From CAZSWR01 sp964610885 (lineage in GTDB: Bacteria > Bacteroidota > Ignavibacteria > Kapaibacteriales > UBA2268): a stretch of DNA of 21,835 bases. Numbering within the stretch: the stretch's first letter is position 1; every line of letters begins with the position of its first letter. Positions 6,997-16,210 of the stretch are shown in pieces. The stretch is taken from the NCBI GenBank assembly GCA_964610885.1, contig CAZSWR010000065.1, positions 1 through 21,835 on the forward strand, read 5' to 3'. A program made the translations under genes and the position numbers. Below the pieces are notes generated by a model. The model was not told where the DNA came from. It did not search any database and saw nothing but the letters and a program-made list of their open reading frames with translations.

Positions 6997-9240
6997 TTAT
7001 AGATAGTATCCGGGGAACCTGATGGTGAAGATCGAGCCTTGGCCCTCGGTGCTTTCGACCGATATGGAGCCATTCATCATTTCGATAGTCTTTTTGGCGA
7101 TGGTCAGCCCAATTCCGATTCCTTCGTAGGAGCGGCGTACACCTTCGGATTCCTGGCGGAATGGTTCGAAAATCATTCCCAAATTTATCTGCGAAATGCC
7201 TTTGCCTGTGTCCCTGACTTGGATTATGCCCCAATTCCTTCCCAATTCCTTCGCGGAGCCGACAGTGATTTGGATCGTGCCCCTGCTGGTGAATTTTATT
7301 GCATTGTCCACAATGTTGTATAGAGTTTGGAATAGTAGGCTTTCGTCCAAATCGCAGTAGATGTCGTTGTCGTCGATATCCAAATTGATAATGACTTCCT
7401 TTTTGGCCATATTGACCGCAGTATTGTAGAAGAAACTTTCCACGCCGGAGCTGAGCCGAACCGATTCGATATAGAGCTGGCGCTGGTTGGCTTCGATTTC
7501 CATCAGTCCCAGCAGCGACGTGATCGAATTGTTTAGCCTCGCTGCCGAATCGTTCATCATTTCGAGCACTTCGTCCATGTCTTCTTCGCTAAGCGTGCCG
7601 CTTTTGACGAATTGGATTGTGCCGAGTATGCCGTTGAGGGGCGTGCGCAGTTCGTGGCCCAGATTCCCAAGTATGATGGATTTGAGTTTGTTCATTTCCT
7701 CGGCGCGGTCCCTCGCCACGACTAACTGTTGGGTCCGCTCCTCCACTCTGTCCTCCAGCTGGCGGTTCAGCTCCATCAGCTGCCTTTCGCTTTCGGCGTA
7801 TTTTTCGTTAAGTCGCATTAATTTCAACGATTCGTCGGCGAGCCGCTTGTTCACGGTTAGCAATTCTGCGTTTGTCTGCTCATATTTCGAGAGGGCGTCG
7901 TTCAGCGCGGCGGTTCTTTTCTTGACCCGCTCCTCAAGCTGGACATTCATGAAGTGTATTTCGTCTTCTTGTTTTTTCTTGGTTATCGAAAGGGCCAACT
8001 GCGACGAAACGAACTCAAGCACTTTCAGGTGGGTTTCGTTGAATGCGTCCTCGTCCAGGCAGCTCTGGACAGAGATCAGCCCGATGACGTCCCCCCGGAT
8101 CGTCAGCGGCACTCCTAACCAGGTCAGGTAGGCTTCGGATTCGCTGTCGCCATAGCCCATCATCGAATATTTCGCGATCTCGTTGGAGTGCAAGAGCAGT
8201 GCTTTTTTCTCTTGGATGACCGCTCCGGCCAGCACTTTGTCCGTTTGGTGTTCCGAATTTACCACCTTGTCCTGTTCGCCGGCGGCGGTGATGCTCGTGA
8301 TGCTGTGCTTGTTTGGCGAGCAAAGCCAGATGACAAAATTCGTCGTGTCGAGGATCCGCCCCAGCTCCTTTCGGATGACTGAATAGAGTTCTTGCGAATC
8401 CTTGGTGGTGCTGACGGACGAGGCGATGCAATACATGAACTCGCGAATTGTTTCATTTTCCTTTCGCGAGGAAATATCGCGAGAGACCGAAAGGATAAAA
8501 CTCTCTCCGGCGAAAGAAATCACATGGGAATTGGTTTCCACAGGAATAAAGTTTTTGCACTTCGTTACCAAGTACTCTTCGTAGGTGGCGCTATCGGCCT
8601 GTAAGAGCTTTTGGAGCCGTGCCTCGACGGCCGAAGCGTTGTTTGTATCGATCAGGTCGTAATAGCTCGTCTCAAGCAATTCTTCTCTGGTATAGCCCAA
8701 TCGAAGGCAGGCGATGCTATTGGCCTCTGCGCAGACGGTTGGGTGTTTGGATTTGTCGCATTTCCACAAGAAAATCGAATCGTAGGCATTGTCGAAGAGG
8801 ATTTTAAATTTGTTTTCCGTGGCTTCGAGTTTGGACTCGGTTATCTTCTTTTCTTCTTTGACTTCCCGCTCGCGGATCTCGCGCAGCACCACTTGCGGCA
8901 GCCTTTGCAAGTTCCCTTTGAAGACGTAGTCTTGCGCTCCGGCTTTCATAATTTCCACTGCGGATTCCTTGCCGATTGCGCCCGTAACGATGACGAAAGG
9001 GACGTCTTCGTCGATACTTTTGCAGATTTCGAGTGCTTTCAGACCGGAGAAATTCGGAAGATTGTAATCGGATAGAATAATATCCCAAGCGTAGCTGCGG
9101 ACGGCAATTTCGGTTTGTTCGGCTGTCTCTGCTTTCATAAACGAAGCATTGATCCCCGCTCGGGTCAGTTCGCGTTGAATGAGCAAGTAATCGTCTTCGT
9201 TGTCTTCGATCATCAATATTTTCAGTTTCTTTTTGTCCAT
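6997..9240 (-). CDS. Receiver-PAS-GAF histidine kinase
   Basis: 747 aa, no membrane segment. An N-terminal receiver (about 7-125) has acidic residues E12/D13, phospho-acceptor D58 in ILSDYNLP, and K108. A PAS domain lies at about 143-258, a GAF domain at about 265-420, and a long coiled coil at about 425-520. The HisKA domain has H529 in GHELRTPLNG. The HATPase domain has N-box N646, G1 DTGKGI (677-682), FEPF (691-694) and G2 GIGIGL (707-712). As the receiver comes before the kinase, its activity is probably gated by phosphorylation from another kinase, for example the 1407-aa protein. The start ATG has GGAG just upstream, and it follows the response regulator after 35 bases on the same strand, so an operon is likely. 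No HPt or DNA-binding domain. Signal unknown. Confidence 0.9.
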   Translation of the reverse strand: MDKKKLKILMIEDNEDDYLLIQRELTRAGINASFMKAETAEQTEIAVRSYAWDIILSDYNLPNFSGLKALEICKSIDEDVPFVIVTGAIGKESAVEIMKAGAQDYVFKGNLQRLPQVVLREIREREVKEEKKITESKLEATENKFKILFDNAYDSIFLWKCDKSKHPTVCAEANSIACLRLGYTREELLETSYYDLIDTNNASAVEARLQKLLQADSATYEEYLVTKCKNFIPVETNSHVISFAGESFILSVSRDISSRKENETIREFMYCIASSVSTTKDSQELYSVIRKELGRILDTTNFVIWLCSPNKHSITSITAAGEQDKVVNSEHQTDKVLAGAVIQEKKALLLHSNEIAKYSMMGYGDSESEAYLTWLGVPLTIRGDVIGLISVQSCLDEDAFNETHLKVLEFVSSQLALSITKKKQEDEIHFMNVQLEERVKKRTAALNDALSKYEQTNAELLTVNKRLADESLKLMRLNEKYAESERQLMELNRQLEDRVEERTQQLVVARDRAEEMNKLKSIILGNLGHELRTPLNGILGTIQFVKSGTLSEEDMDEVLEMMNDSAARLNNSITSLLGLMEIEANQRQLYIESVRLSSGVESFFYNTAVNMAKKEVIINLDIDDNDIYCDLDESLLFQTLYNIVDNAIKFTSRGTIQITVGSAKELGRNWGIIQVRDTGKGISQINLGMIFEPFRQESEGVRRSYEGIGIGLTIAKKTIEMMNGSISVESTEGQGSIFTIRFPGYYL

Positions 9241-9275
9241 TGCTCCAGCAGAGGCTTCAATAAATAGATAGTTGA

Positions 9276-9722
9276 TTATTCATTGTTTGTGAATGGCGAT
9301 TCGTTCAGTATGACCCAATAGAGGTGCAGGCTCTGAATGGCATCGATAAACTGATTGAAATCGACGGGTTTGCGAATATAGCTGTTTGCGCCGCTTGTGT
9401 AGCACGAAATAATGTCCTGCTCCTCCTTGGACGATGTCAGAATGATTACCGGCAGCAACCGAGTCCTTTCGTCGGCGCGAATTGCTTTGAGCACCTCCAG
9501 GCCGTCCACCTTGGGCAATTTAAGGTCCAACAGCACAACGATTGGCAATTCCGACGGGTTCCGGCCTTCGTATTCGCCGCGGCAGAAGAGGAAGTCGAGG
9601 GCTTCGTTCCCGTCGCGTGCGATGACGAGTTTGTTAGTGATCCGATTCTTCTTTATAGCTCTTTCGGTAAGCATTATATCGTCTTCGTTATCCTCAACGA
9701 GCAGTATCAAGGATTCTTTCAT
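9276..9722 (-). CDS. Rcp1-like single-domain response regulator
   Basis: 148 aa, a receiver with no output domain. Acidic pocket E10/D11, phospho-acceptor D66 in VVLLDLKLPKVDG, T96 in ILTSS, K118 in IRKPVDF. The long insertion after alpha-2 (LFCRGEYEGRNPSELP) and the C-terminal LHLYW motif are typical of the Rcp1 family, the partners of phytochrome-type kinases. Its ATG overlaps the kinase stop by 4 bases (ATGA, 9719-9722), indicating translational coupling with that kinase, its probable phosphodonor. Output is presumably by protein-protein contact. Confidence 0.92.
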   Translation of the reverse strand: MKESLILLVEDNEDDIMLTERAIKKNRITNKLVIARDGNEALDFLFCRGEYEGRNPSELPIVVLLDLKLPKVDGLEVLKAIRADERTRLLPVIILTSSKEEQDIISCYTSGANSYIRKPVDFNQFIDAIQSLHLYWVILNESPFTNNE

Positions 9723-12700
9723 GCGTTTTCTCCGTTAGCATAGTGGTGAAGCGTGAAGTAAAAAGTCGAGCCGATGTTTGGAGTGCTTTCCGCCCAGACT
9801 CGGCCGCCGTGTTTGGAAATTATCCTTTGGACGGTGGCCAAGCCGATGCCTGTGCCGGGGTATTCTTCGGCTTTGTGCAATCTTTGGAACGCACCGAATA
9901 GCTTCGAGGCAAACTTCATATCGAAGCCGGCGCCGTTGTCTTTGATGAAATAGACACGGCCACCATTTTCGTTCTTGAAACCGAATTGAATGGAAGCAAT
10001 TTCCTTCTTTGATGTAAATTTATAAGCATTCTCGAACAGGTTCGTGAGCGCAATCCTGATTAGTTGTGGGTCTGCAGTGTCCTGCATGTCCTGTTCGATG
10101 CCGATGGCCACTTCCCTTTCCGGGTTGTTTGTTGCGATTTCGGCGCTGATCGATTTTGCAATTTCGCTAAGGTTGACTTCTTCCTCGACCAATTCGTGCC
10201 GAGTTACCCTCGAGAGCTTGAGCATATCGTCGATCAACTGGGCCATACGTTGGCTGGCATTCCTGATGCGGCGGACGTAGTCCTTGCCCGTGGAGTCCAA
10301 TTCGGACGAGTAGTCCTCGAAGAGGGCTTGGGCGAATCCGTCGATGGCCCGTAGCGGCGCCCGCAAGTCGTGCGAGACCGAATAGCTGAAGGCCTCGAGT
10401 TCTTTGTTGGCCGATTCGAGTTTCAGGGTGCGCTCGAGCACTTTGTTCTCGAGTTCGTTTGTGTATGTCTCGATTTGTTTCTTCAGATTCAAATTCTGAA
10501 TGGCAATCGCGAGCGAAGTGGCCATCGAAGAGGCAAAGTCCAATTGGAAGGAAGTGAACTTAGTTGGCTTCCTGTAAGTAATATTTAGGCTGCCGAGATG
10601 TTTGTCCTCGATGAAAATCGGAATTGTCGCATAAGCTTTAAACCCGTTTTCTAATATTTCGAAGTGGAACGGTGTCTTTGTCGGATAGTTTTCCAAGTCT
10701 TCGATACATTTGATCGAATTCGAAGTTGGGTTGTAAACGGTGAAGACTTTTTCGATAGGCAAGGTGTAGCCTTTTGGAAGGTTCGTTCCGTCAGGATCCG
10801 CGATGGCGAAAATTTCTGCTGTCCCCTTGTCGTAATCGAACAGGTACATGCTTGCCCTGTCGGATCCGGCCTGTTCGCGTAGCCTCAAGATGGCAGCCTC
10901 TGCAATTGAATCAAAATCGCTGCCCGAAAGGATTGCCTTGTCCAATTCATAGAGCTGTTCGAGGCGCGAGGTGTATCGCCGGAGTTCGTTCCTGGCCTCC
11001 ACCCTTGGCGAGATGTCCCTCTGCGAGCCGAGCAAGCGGTAGAATTCGCCTCGGGAGTTTTGTATAAGTGCGCCGCTCATCTCGAAATACTTGTATTCGC
11101 CGTTCTTCGAGCAGATTCTGTATTCTGTTTCGATTCTTTGGTGGCGCTCGATTGCGTCTTCCAATTTCTCTTTGAGCATTTGCCGGTCTTCGGGATGGAC
11201 GATGCTTAGCCAATTTTCGAGCTTTTGCTCCGGGAAGTCGGTGATGGACCAACCGAGAATTTCTTCGATTGGGCCGAGCCATTTGATCTCGTTGTTGTCC
11301 AGCCTCATATCGAAAACTATCGATCGCGTCTGCTCGACGATAATTCTATATGTCTCCTCGCTGCGGAGCAAAGCAAGTTCGGACTGTTTGCGTTCGGTGA
11401 TGTCTCTGATGAATTCGATAAAATATCCATTGCCTTCGTAGTTGAAGTAGGTGGAAGTGATTTCCACGGGTATCGATTTCCCGCTTTCGGAGCGTACTTC
11501 CGATTCGCGCACCCAATAGTTATCGTTTTCGGCGGCGCGCATTCGGATTTCTATGTTCTCCAAATCCAGCGAATTATCAATTTCTGTGATGTTCTTCTGA
11601 ATAAGCTCGGACTGCTCGAGTTCGAGCATACCGCAAACGGCGCCATTCGCATAGAAGATTCTGCCCGAGGCGTCGAACCAGAGCACACCCTCGCCGGCGT
11701 TTTCGAGCGCAAACCGAGAGAAACTGAGGTTGCGAATGTTTTCCTCGAGTTTGAGAGTGTTTTGCTGGATCTGCTCTTGCAGCCTGATTTGCTTCAGCGC
11801 GAGCGAAAGCGACGAAGCCAGTTCGGAAAATATTTCTGCCCGGCCTGCCGAAAAAGCATCCGTCGATGAATCATACATGACGAGCGAGCCAATCAGCCTG
11901 TCGTCGGCCATCATCGGCAGCGAAACGAGTGAACGAATCCCTTCGGCAATCAATTGCTCGTATGGGGCAGGGATAGAATCCATTTCGGTGATATCCGAAT
12001 AGAAGGCCGCCTCGCCACGGAAAATTTCCGGCGGGATGAAAATGTCGTCTTGCCGAACAGTCATTTTCGAGAAAGCGTCCTTGGCCTTGCCATTTTCGTA
12101 TTGGATCAGCGTCGTCCGTTCGGAATGGAAATCGTATAGTTCGATTGAAGCCCTTTTGCATTGGGTCATTTCTACGATTTTCCGCAGGGACATTTCGGAA
12201 ATTTCTTCAATTGTGCCGGATTTGAGCAGTGCGGCGATGATTTCGACCATTCTTTCCAGCCGGCTAAGATATATCTTTTGCTGCTCTTCGGCATGTTTTT
12301 TCTGCGAAACGTCCCGAATAATTGCAAAAATGCCTTCCTCGCCCTCGAAATTCATATAGTGGCCCTTCACCTCGACCGGGAAAGTCGATCCATAGACTGT
12401 CCGGTGGAGAGTCTCGTACTCGATATATCCCAACTCGCGCACCTGGGCCAATTGCCGGATCCACAGTTCGGGCCTGAAATTGTAGTCAATGTCTGCAATC
12501 GACATATTGAGAAGGTCTTTGCGTTGGTAGCCATAGACTTTCTCGGCAATTTCGTTCGTGTAGAGTATTCGCGAGTGTTTGTTGATCCAAATGATTGAAT
12601 CGCCGGCTTTGTCCACGGAGAACTGCACCATACGCACTGCTTTGTCGTGTTCGCGGCGTTCGGTCATGTCCCTAATGACTGCCTGAGTGCGGTACGAGTC

Positions 12701-13942
12701 GTCGGTTTTTATCGTCAGCAGGGACACTTCGCCCCAGAAACAATCTCCGTTCTTCCTTCTGCATTTCCACTCGAAGACTTGCGGGCCGATAAGTATGGAG
12801 CGCTGAATCAGCGTCAGGGCTTCGGCAGCTGAATACGGCGCTAAGCCTTCGCTTAAATCGACAATGGTGAGCTTCGTCATCTCTTCGATGGTGTAACCGT
12901 ACATCCTCAGGGCCGAAGCGTTGGCGTCCATGATTTTCCCAGTGTCGGTGTCGTGCACCAGCAGCGCATCGCTGATCGAATTGAACACGCTCGAGTATAT
13001 CTCTTCACTCTTTTGAAGTAATTGTTCGGTTTCCTTGGCGGCGGTTATGTCCTCCAGCACGCGAAGCATGAATCGTTCGCCGGAGACCTCGTTCTCGAAC
13101 AGGGTAGCGTTGAGGCGCACCCAGACCGTCCGCCCATTTTTCGAAAAGTAGCGTTTCTCGATTTGGTAGCTTGCATTGATACCTTGGTATAAAGAGGCGA
13201 TGTAACTCTTTTCGCGATTGTAGTCATCGGGGTCGGTAATTGAACTGATATTCAGCACTTCGAGGTCTCTTGGGGCGTATTCCAAAAGAGCTGCAACGGC
13301 CGGATTGGCTGCAATGATATTGCCTTCGAAATCGACAATAGACATTCCAATCGAAGATTTCTCGAAAAGCGTTTTGAAGAACCTTTCTTCTGTATCGACT
13401 GGTGCCGGAGGCGGATTCCATTTCGAGAATGTTATGGTTATTGATTTAGGTTTGCCGAGCCAATCCCGAGCCGGTGTGAAGAACATGCAACGGTAATCCT
13501 CGAACTTGTGCTCCACGCTGCATTTCACGAACACTTCGGAGAATTCCGGCGATGAGGATTCCAACGCATTTCCAAATGCCTCGCTGAAAGCGGAAGCGTC
13601 GATCGGATGCAGAATTGAGTTGATCGCACCGAGCAAATCGGATTTGCTGTTTATGTTCTCTGGATTGCCGAGGAAGGATTTGTCGCAATACAAAATATTA
13701 ACCACATCTGTTTTCAGGTTCACGAAGACAGACGCGGAGATAAGCCTGTTGGTCAGTAATTGGACAATCTCGGATATTTCGCCGTCGTAATTTCGCGATT
13801 GCGAACCAAGCGAAGCACCGCCGGAAAGAATCATAGAATCTCCCTTGAACAAGCCTTTCTGCTCGTTCGCGGAAGCGAGTTTTCCTCGAAGTACTTTAAT
13901 TTCTTCGATCAACTCGTCGTATGTTCGTTTCGATTCGCCCAT
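9719..13942 (-). CDS. Large multi-PAS/GAF sensor histidine kinase (phytochrome-type kinase core)
   Basis: 1407 aa, soluble. It opens with a short coiled coil (1-25) and a weakly PAS-like region (about 55-175). PAS domains follow at about 187-303, 312-430 and 438-548, then GAF (562-718), PAS (740-852), PAS_3-like (860-980) and GAF (992-1150). A coiled coil leads to HisKA with H1191 in SVSHDLRAPLRAIDGF, the form seen in bacteriophytochromes and related kinases. The HATPase domain has N1305, DNGAGF (1335-1340), FGAFQRLH (1349-1356) and GTGIGLA (1363-1369). The linkers contain the usual DIT/DMT/DVS...K ends of PAC motifs. Coupling to an Rcp1-like regulator matches the kinase subtype. I cannot identify a bilin-binding cysteine or any cofactor, so the input signal is unknown. 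First gene of the cluster; no strong Shine-Dalgarno. Confidence 0.92.
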   Translation of the reverse strand: MGESKRTYDELIEEIKVLRGKLASANEQKGLFKGDSMILSGGASLGSQSRNYDGEISEIVQLLTNRLISASVFVNLKTDVVNILYCDKSFLGNPENINSKSDLLGAINSILHPIDASAFSEAFGNALESSSPEFSEVFVKCSVEHKFEDYRCMFFTPARDWLGKPKSITITFSKWNPPPAPVDTEERFFKTLFEKSSIGMSIVDFEGNIIAANPAVAALLEYAPRDLEVLNISSITDPDDYNREKSYIASLYQGINASYQIEKRYFSKNGRTVWVRLNATLFENEVSGERFMLRVLEDITAAKETEQLLQKSEEIYSSVFNSISDALLVHDTDTGKIMDANASALRMYGYTIEEMTKLTIVDLSEGLAPYSAAEALTLIQRSILIGPQVFEWKCRRKNGDCFWGEVSLLTIKTDDSYRTQAVIRDMTERREHDKAVRMVQFSVDKAGDSIIWINKHSRILYTNEIAEKVYGYQRKDLLNMSIADIDYNFRPELWIRQLAQVRELGYIEYETLHRTVYGSTFPVEVKGHYMNFEGEEGIFAIIRDVSQKKHAEEQQKIYLSRLERMVEIIAALLKSGTIEEISEMSLRKIVEMTQCKRASIELYDFHSERTTLIQYENGKAKDAFSKMTVRQDDIFIPPEIFRGEAAFYSDITEMDSIPAPYEQLIAEGIRSLVSLPMMADDRLIGSLVMYDSSTDAFSAGRAEIFSELASSLSLALKQIRLQEQIQQNTLKLEENIRNLSFSRFALENAGEGVLWFDASGRIFYANGAVCGMLELEQSELIQKNITEIDNSLDLENIEIRMRAAENDNYWVRESEVRSESGKSIPVEITSTYFNYEGNGYFIEFIRDITERKQSELALLRSEETYRIIVEQTRSIVFDMRLDNNEIKWLGPIEEILGWSITDFPEQKLENWLSIVHPEDRQMLKEKLEDAIERHQRIETEYRICSKNGEYKYFEMSGALIQNSRGEFYRLLGSQRDISPRVEARNELRRYTSRLEQLYELDKAILSGSDFDSIAEAAILRLREQAGSDRASMYLFDYDKGTAEIFAIADPDGTNLPKGYTLPIEKVFTVYNPTSNSIKCIEDLENYPTKTPFHFEILENGFKAYATIPIFIEDKHLGSLNITYRKPTKFTSFQLDFASSMATSLAIAIQNLNLKKQIETYTNELENKVLERTLKLESANKELEAFSYSVSHDLRAPLRAIDGFAQALFEDYSSELDSTGKDYVRRIRNASQRMAQLIDDMLKLSRVTRHELVEEEVNLSEIAKSISAEIATNNPEREVAIGIEQDMQDTADPQLIRIALTNLFENAYKFTSKKEIASIQFGFKNENGGRVYFIKDNGAGFDMKFASKLFGAFQRLHKAEEYPGTGIGLATVQRIISKHGGRVWAESTPNIGSTFYFTLHHYANGENA

Positions 13943-14188
13943 CTTGCCGTGTGCCGTATTTCTTCGGGAAGCGTCCTATCCCGATTCTTTTGATTCAATT
14001 TTAGATTGCTCTGTGCCTCAAGGGTTTTTGTTCTGAAATATTGCATCTTTCGCAATAATCAAAACCATTTCTAATAATTGTAAACGAAATGCCGAAATAT
14101 ATATTTAATAAAATTAAAATTAAAGTTATGAATTTGTTCTGCAAATGGATTTTTAGACCTTGCTCTGGCGCAAATCTATCAGTAAAAA

Positions 14189-14216
14189 CCAATCACTCGA
14201 TCTTTGAAGTGATTGG
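14189..14216. repeat. Inverted repeat CCAATCACT/AGTGATTGG
   Basis: Perfect 9-bp arms (14189-14197, 14208-14216) with a 10-nt loop. No T-run on either side, so a terminator is unlikely. Possible operator or structured leader. Confidence 0.6.
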
Positions 14217-14271
14217 AATTGAGCTGACTTTGCAGGAGACGGTGGAAAGGGTTGAAGCTGTTTCAAAAAAG

Positions 14272-14309
14272 AATTGGTACTACCGTTTCGCAATGGTAGT
14301 ACCAATTTC
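14272..14309. repeat. GGTRCTACC palindromic repeat, copy 2
   Basis: AATTGGTACTACC (14272-14284) is perfectly complementary to GGTAGTACCAATT (14295-14307). The core (14276-14309) differs from 5693-5726 at only 3 of 34 positions. This is the more complete palindrome of the two. Confidence 0.85.
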
Positions 14310-14383
14310 GTGAATCATCAATACAAATCGTTAAAGCTTCCTAATGTAAGGAAAAATGAATACATGCTCTATTTTCCTTTTTT

Positions 14384-14400
14384 CATTGGGCTGCCCAACG
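14384..14400. repeat. Hairpin downstream of cstA
   Basis: CATTGGG-CTG-CCCAACG, 7 pairs with one G-T. Read in the cstA direction it is followed by A-rich, not T-rich, sequence, so it is not a standard intrinsic terminator. Confidence 0.45.
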
Positions 14401-14423
14401 AAAACTGAAGTGGCAGACTCTAC

Positions 14424-15878
14424 CTATTCAGGCTCGACGGCCAATCTGGCACGATTCCTCGTGCGGTAGAACATGTAGGAGACAAAGAGCGTGATTGCGC
14501 CGGACACCCAAAGCGATGTGTTATATTCCAGCGATAGGCCTTCGGGGGCCATCAGTATGTACATCGAGCAAACAGCCGTCATGAATACTGCCGGAATGAG
14601 CGAAACCCAATACTTTTTCTTCTCGGCCATCAGGTACGATGTGATTGCCCAGAGGACGATGGCGGCAAGCGTCTGGTTCGACCAAGACATATAGCGCCAG
14701 ATCACGCTAAAGTCGATCTGAGTGAGCCAATAGCCCACAGCGAAAATCGGAGCCGAGATGAGAAGTCGGTTCTTGATTGGTTTTTGGTCGAAATGGAAAA
14801 TATCGCCAATGATCAATCGAGCGCTGCGGAATGCAGTGTCCCCCGAGGTAATCGGGGCGGCAACCACTCCGAGCACAGCCAAAATGGCTCCTGCGCGGCC
14901 CAGTAGCGTCTCGGAAACGAAGTTCACGATTGTTGCATAGCTCATTTTATCGACGAGGACAGTATTGTTCAACGCCTCGACGCCTCCGAAGAAGCTCATG
15001 CCAGCCATTGCCCAAATAAGCGCTACAATGCCCTCGGCGATCATCGCGCCGGCGAATATCCTGCGGCCATATTTTTCCTTCTCGACGCAACGCGCCATCA
15101 GAGGCGATTGGGTGGAGTGGAAGCCGGAAATGGCGCCGCAAGCCACCGACACGAACAATATCGGGAATATCGGCAGGCTGCCGGCCTGCGAGTGCATGTT
15201 GCGGAAGGTGTCGATGGTAAGCTCGGGAATAGTGAAATTGCCAAACAAAATCGCTCCCGAAACGGCTACAGCCATGAACAGCAGCGCAGCCCCGAACAGA
15301 GGATAAATCCGCCCGATAAGCTGGTCGATCGGCAGAATCGTGGCGAAGAAATAATACGCGAATACTATATACGAAAGCGTTACGACGCTGATTGTTTCGT
15401 TGCCGCTGGAATCGCGAAACAGGATTGCCAGAATCTCGGCCGGCCCTTTGACGAAGACCGCGCCCACCTGCACAAGGAGAAATATCGTAAATATGCGCAT
15501 GAAGTATTTGAATCCGGGGCCTAAGTACCGCCCGACGATCTCGGGAATGCTTTCGCCGTCGTTGCGGAAACTGATCATGCCGGAAATGTAGTCGTGCACC
15601 ACGCCTGCGAAAAGGCAGCCCAAGACTATCCAGATGAAAACAATCGGCCCAAACATTGCGCCGGCAATTGCGCCGAAAATCGGGCCTAAGCCAGCTATGT
15701 TTAAGAATTGAATCGTGAAGATACGCCACCAACTCATCGGCACGAAGTCCACTCCGTCATAGAGACGAGTGGCGGGCGCCTCCACGTTTGGCCGGAAACC
15801 GAAAATTCCTTCTAAGTACTTGCCATAGATGAAATAACCGGCGACAAGAATGATCAGAGAAATAAAGAAAGTAAGCAT
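14424..15878 (-). CDS. cstA: Short-form CstA carbon-starvation / peptide-pyruvate transporter
   Basis: 484 aa from ATG 15878. The frame opens at TTG 15887, but GGAG is only 2 bases from that TTG and 11 from the ATG, so I prefer the ATG. Hydrophobic throughout, roughly a dozen membrane segments. CstA-family hallmarks: QFLNIAGLGPIFGAIAGA near the N-terminus, VHDYISGMISFRNDGES with the GxSIPEIVGRYLG stretch, FHSTQSPLMARC, and SGDTAFRSARLIIGD. Family members import peptides or pyruvate at the inner membrane. It is shorter than the roughly 700-aa E. coli CstA, and corresponds to a known short form rather than a truncation, since it ends in an intact membrane segment and a basic tail. Substrate not decidable from sequence. 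Confidence 0.93.
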   Translation of the reverse strand: MLTFFISLIILVAGYFIYGKYLEGIFGFRPNVEAPATRLYDGVDFVPMSWWRIFTIQFLNIAGLGPIFGAIAGAMFGPIVFIWIVLGCLFAGVVHDYISGMISFRNDGESIPEIVGRYLGPGFKYFMRIFTIFLLVQVGAVFVKGPAEILAILFRDSSGNETISVVTLSYIVFAYYFFATILPIDQLIGRIYPLFGAALLFMAVAVSGAILFGNFTIPELTIDTFRNMHSQAGSLPIFPILFVSVACGAISGFHSTQSPLMARCVEKEKYGRRIFAGAMIAEGIVALIWAMAGMSFFGGVEALNNTVLVDKMSYATIVNFVSETLLGRAGAILAVLGVVAAPITSGDTAFRSARLIIGDIFHFDQKPIKNRLLISAPIFAVGYWLTQIDFSVIWRYMSWSNQTLAAIVLWAITSYLMAEKKKYWVSLIPAVFMTAVCSMYILMAPEGLSLEYNTSLWVSGAITLFVSYMFYRTRNRARLAVEPE

Positions 15879-15912
15879 TGTCCACAAAGCTCCGTTTGTT
15901 TAATAAACATAA

Positions 15913-15930
15913 ACGGAAATTACGGAAATT
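15913..15930. repeat. Tandem ACGGAAATT pair upstream of cstA
   Basis: The 9-mer ACGGAAATT occurs twice without a gap (15913-15921, 15922-15930), 35 bases upstream of the cstA ATG. The position would suit a regulator site, but no regulator is implied by the sequence. Confidence 0.5.
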
Positions 15931-16051
15931 ATTTCTAAATCGCAAGATTGCAAAAGCAGAATTATACATTATTTGAGGCTGGCCGAAGGAGTGGATGAGA
16001 TTGGTGGGACTGACACCGAAGAGACTGCGAGAGAAAGTATTAAAATTGCAA

Positions 16052-16071
16052 CAATGGGTTTTAACCCATTG
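16052..16071. repeat. Palindrome CAATGGGTT/AACCCATTG
   Basis: Perfect 9-bp arms with a TT centre, extended outward by nearby GCAA/TTGC-like bases. Resembles the other intergenic palindromes of the window. Confidence 0.7.
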
Positions 16072-16190
16072 CAAACATCGCGATAAACTATTGAAATATC
16101 GACAAATCCCCCAACCCCCTTTGCCAAATGGGGCTAAAGAAAGTGATCACGTAAAGCACTGACAATACAAGAGATAGAGGCGTACTCAAA

Positions 16191-16210
16191 CCCACGGGTT
16201 AACCCGTGGG
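16191..16210. repeat. Palindrome CCCACGGGTT/AACCCGTGGG
   Basis: Perfect 20-bp palindrome, 58 bases downstream of the acetyltransferase stop. On the minus strand it is followed by TTTGAGT, so it may act as a weak terminator for that gene. The same CCGTGGG word occurs in the A2-B2 hairpin. Confidence 0.65.

Larger units (their letters stand above)
13943..14423. other. Gene-free region upstream of the signalling cluster and downstream of cstA
   Basis: No credible gene. The part next to the kinase start should hold its minus-strand promoter; TTTTG and TATTTC about 19 bases apart near 14040-14065 (minus) are a weak candidate. 14085-14130 is very AT-rich. Two hairpins and a palindromic repeat, listed separately, fill the right part. 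Confidence 0.6.

Noticed and set aside
7487..9075. Long plus-strand ORFs opposite the 747-aa kinase
   Set aside because: They are Ser- or Phe-rich antisense shadows of a gene whose minus-strand frame has complete kinase motifs.
5693..14309. Composite transposon bounded by the two palindromic repeats
   Set aside because: No transposase, no target-site duplication that I can see, and the repeats are direct, short and not at gene-precise ends.
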